DNA of 64,000 nucleotides from Guyparkeria sp. WRN-7. GTDB taxonomy: Bacteria > Pseudomonadota > Gammaproteobacteria > Halothiobacillales > Halothiobacillaceae. Both the position numbers and the translations under genes were made by a program. The stretch covers positions 186,001-250,000 of the forward strand of contig NZ_LRFH01000004.1 in assembly GCF_001641825.1 (NCBI RefSeq), written 5' to 3'. Position 1 is the first letter of the stretch. The number at the start of each line of letters is the position of its first letter. The notes beneath the pieces are model-generated. The model saw only the letters and a list, made by a program, of their open reading frames with translations, made no database searches and had not been told where the DNA came from. Positions 62,827 to 64,000 of this stretch are shown piece by piece.

Positions 62827-63807
62827 TCAGGAGGCTCCTTCTCTTTGCCGGGCCCGGGCGATCAGGTCGTCCAGGGTGGCATCCAGTGTCCAGTGTGGAC
62901 GATGTTCGATCAGCTGATGCAGCCGCGTCAGGTCCGGACAGCGGTGCGGAATGTCCACATACTCCTGACCGTAGGCGATCTCGTAGGGAATGCGCTCGAC
63001 GCGCGACGCAGAACCGACCCGCTCGATCACCCGCAGGGCCAGGTCATTCATGGATAGCTCGTTGCCGCTACCGACATTGACGATCACCCCGGCCGTGGTG
63101 GCCCGGTCGGCCAGCTGGTCGAGCATCACGACCGTGTCGCGCACATCGGTAAAGGCGCGACTCTGCGTACCGTCGCCAAACACGGTCAACGGCTCGCCAT
63201 CCACCGCCTGACGCACGAAGCGCGGCACCACCATGCCGTAGCGCCCGGTCTGACGCGGACCAACCGTATTGAACAACCGCACCACCGTCACGGGGATGTC
63301 CTTGGTGCGCGCATAGGACAGGGCGAAGGCCTCGTCGGCCAGCTTGCTGATGGCGTAATTCCAGCGTGGCGGGGCTTCCGGCTGGATGATCAGATCCATG
63401 TCCTCGCGCAGGTAGGCATCGGTACGCGGACCGTAGACCTCGGAGCTCGAGGCGAGCAGCACCTGGGGGCGCCAGCCGCAATGATCGACGGCGCGCAGCA
63501 GGCGCTCACAGCCGGCGATATTGGTCGCCATCACGCTGATGGGTCGTTCGAGCACCCGGAAGACCCCCACCACGGCGGCCAGGTGGTAGACGCGATCCGC
63601 CCAGCCGACGGACTCGTTGAGCCCGGGCCAGGTGACGATGTCGGCCTCGGAGAAGCGGAAGTCCGGGCGGTCGAGATGGGGAGCGAGGTTGTCCAGCGAA
63701 CCGGTGCTGAGATTGTCGACGACATGCACCTTGTCACCCCGAGCGAGGTGAAGATCGACCAGATGGGAGCCAATGAAACCGGCACCGCCAGTGATCAGGA
63801 CATGCAT
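62827..63807 (-). CDS. NAD-dependent sugar-nucleotide epimerase/dehydratase
   Basis: 326 residues. Extended short-chain dehydrogenase fold: NAD-binding ITGGAGFIGSHLVD at the N-terminus, active site SSSEVYGP with Tyr-Lys in YAISKLADEAFALSYA, and the substrate loop VRLFNTVGPRQTG. Similar to UDP-glucose 4-epimerases and UDP-glucuronate decarboxylases. It would supply the sugar donor for the glycosyltransferase encoded nine bases downstream. ATG 63807 has AAAGGAGG six bases upstream, a near-perfect site. First gene of the polysaccharide operon. Confidence 0.87.
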   Translation of the reverse strand: MHVLITGGAGFIGSHLVDLHLARGDKVHVVDNLSTGSLDNLAPHLDRPDFRFSEADIVTWPGLNESVGWADRVYHLAAVVGVFRVLERPISVMATNIAGCERLLRAVDHCGWRPQVLLASSSEVYGPRTDAYLREDMDLIIQPEAPPRWNYAISKLADEAFALSYARTKDIPVTVVRLFNTVGPRQTGRYGMVVPRFVRQAVDGEPLTVFGDGTQSRAFTDVRDTVVMLDQLADRATTAGVIVNVGSGNELSMNDLALRVIERVGSASRVERIPYEIAYGQEYVDIPHRCPDLTRLHQLIEHRPHWTLDATLDDLIARARQREGAS

Positions 63808-63845
63808 GTCGGGCCTCCTTTCGGCCTGCAATGGCCGCGGTGGCA

Positions 63846-63884
63846 GGGCGGCACCCCTTGCCGCCCTCGTCGACTGCAGTATAG
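63846..63884 (-). promoter_or_regulatory. RpoS-like -10 and 5' hairpin ahead of the polysaccharide operon
   Basis: On the minus strand, CTATACT (63884-63878) matches the RpoS-preferred -10. About ten bases after it begins a 9-base stem AGGGCGGCA/TGCCGCCCT with a 5-base loop (63868-63846). If transcription starts near 63871, the messenger begins with this hairpin. No good -35 is seen, as is common for RpoS promoters. Confidence 0.5.
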
Positions 63885-64000
63885 ACGAGCAAGTGGTTAA
63901 CCGTATGTTGCTGATGCACCACAACGGAAAACGCCAAGCCGGAACCGATACGCCCTGCTACGGTCAGCTCAGATATCCGCCCAAGCGAGGAGGCCTTCCC
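63885..64000. other. Upstream edge of the window
   Basis: 116 bases upstream of the polysaccharide promoter. No gene or named signal is seen; it may hold the -35 side and regulator sites of that promoter and the start of whatever lies beyond the window. Confidence 0.4.

Overview
The window is GC-rich, densely coded chromosomal DNA from a gammaproteobacterium. Family-level gene orders are classical for that class: surE-pcm-yqaA-nlpD-rpoS, rpsP-rimM-trmD-rplS, rpmB-rpmG-mutM, and a nearly complete nnr-tsaE-amiC-mutL-miaA-hfq-hflX-hflK-hflC-DUF2065-hisZ-purA block. The high GC, acidic proteins, a sodium:solute symporter of the VC_2705 type and a SulP transporter fit a halophilic, possibly chemolithoautotrophic lineage (Halothiobacillus/Guyparkeria or Ectothiorhodospira relatives). 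That placement is inference. No rRNA, tRNA, CRISPR array, prophage or insertion sequence was recognised.

Layout. 1-5555 (minus): parE, tamA and the 5' two thirds of tamB, tightly coupled. 5556-6019: an intergenic stretch holding a 268-bp inverted-repeat element. 6020-12515: a CnoX-like thioredoxin/TPR protein, a CDF metal exporter, a secreted GlcG/HbpS-like protein, and a cNMP/CBS/DUF294 protein followed by a two-gene sodium symporter (DUF4212 plus large subunit). 12641-16442: a small membrane protein, pepA, a MarR regulator and rpoS. 16760-19565: nlpD, yqaA, pcm, surE. 19702-28733: an Smr protein, a membrane-anchored Met-rich protein, a Nudix-ThiE fusion, argJ, a DUF945 protein, a glycosyltransferase-like orphan, secA and dciA. 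28730-33932: a lipoprotein, a response regulator, lpxC, htpG with a heat-shock-type promoter, and a DUF429 protein. 34021-38635: the rplS/trmD/rimM/rpsP operon, purA and hisZ. 38787-49382: the hflC-hflK-hflX-hfq-miaA-mutL-amiC-tsaE-nnr series. 49387-56884: trpS, two HAD phosphatases, rpmB-rpmG-mutM, a hydrolase-TlpA fusion, purC and bioD. 56952-59322: a tandem universal stress protein and SulP. 59597-63807: a three-gene surface-polysaccharide operon (sugar-nucleotide epimerase, family 2 glycosyltransferase, TPR/beta-barrel exporter).

How the genes work together. Envelope work dominates: TamAB (outer-membrane biogenesis), LpxC (lipid A), SecA (secretion), NlpD plus AmiC (septal peptidoglycan splitting), HflKC, and the polysaccharide operon. 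Stress control is represented by RpoS, HtpG, Hfq, CnoX, Pcm and the stress protein beside SulP. Most of the window is housekeeping. The least explained parts are the inverted-repeat element, the compact polysaccharide operon with an RpoS-like promoter and 5' hairpin, the hydrolase-thioredoxin fusion, and the accessory genes inserted into the conserved lpxC-dciA-secA-argJ neighbourhood.
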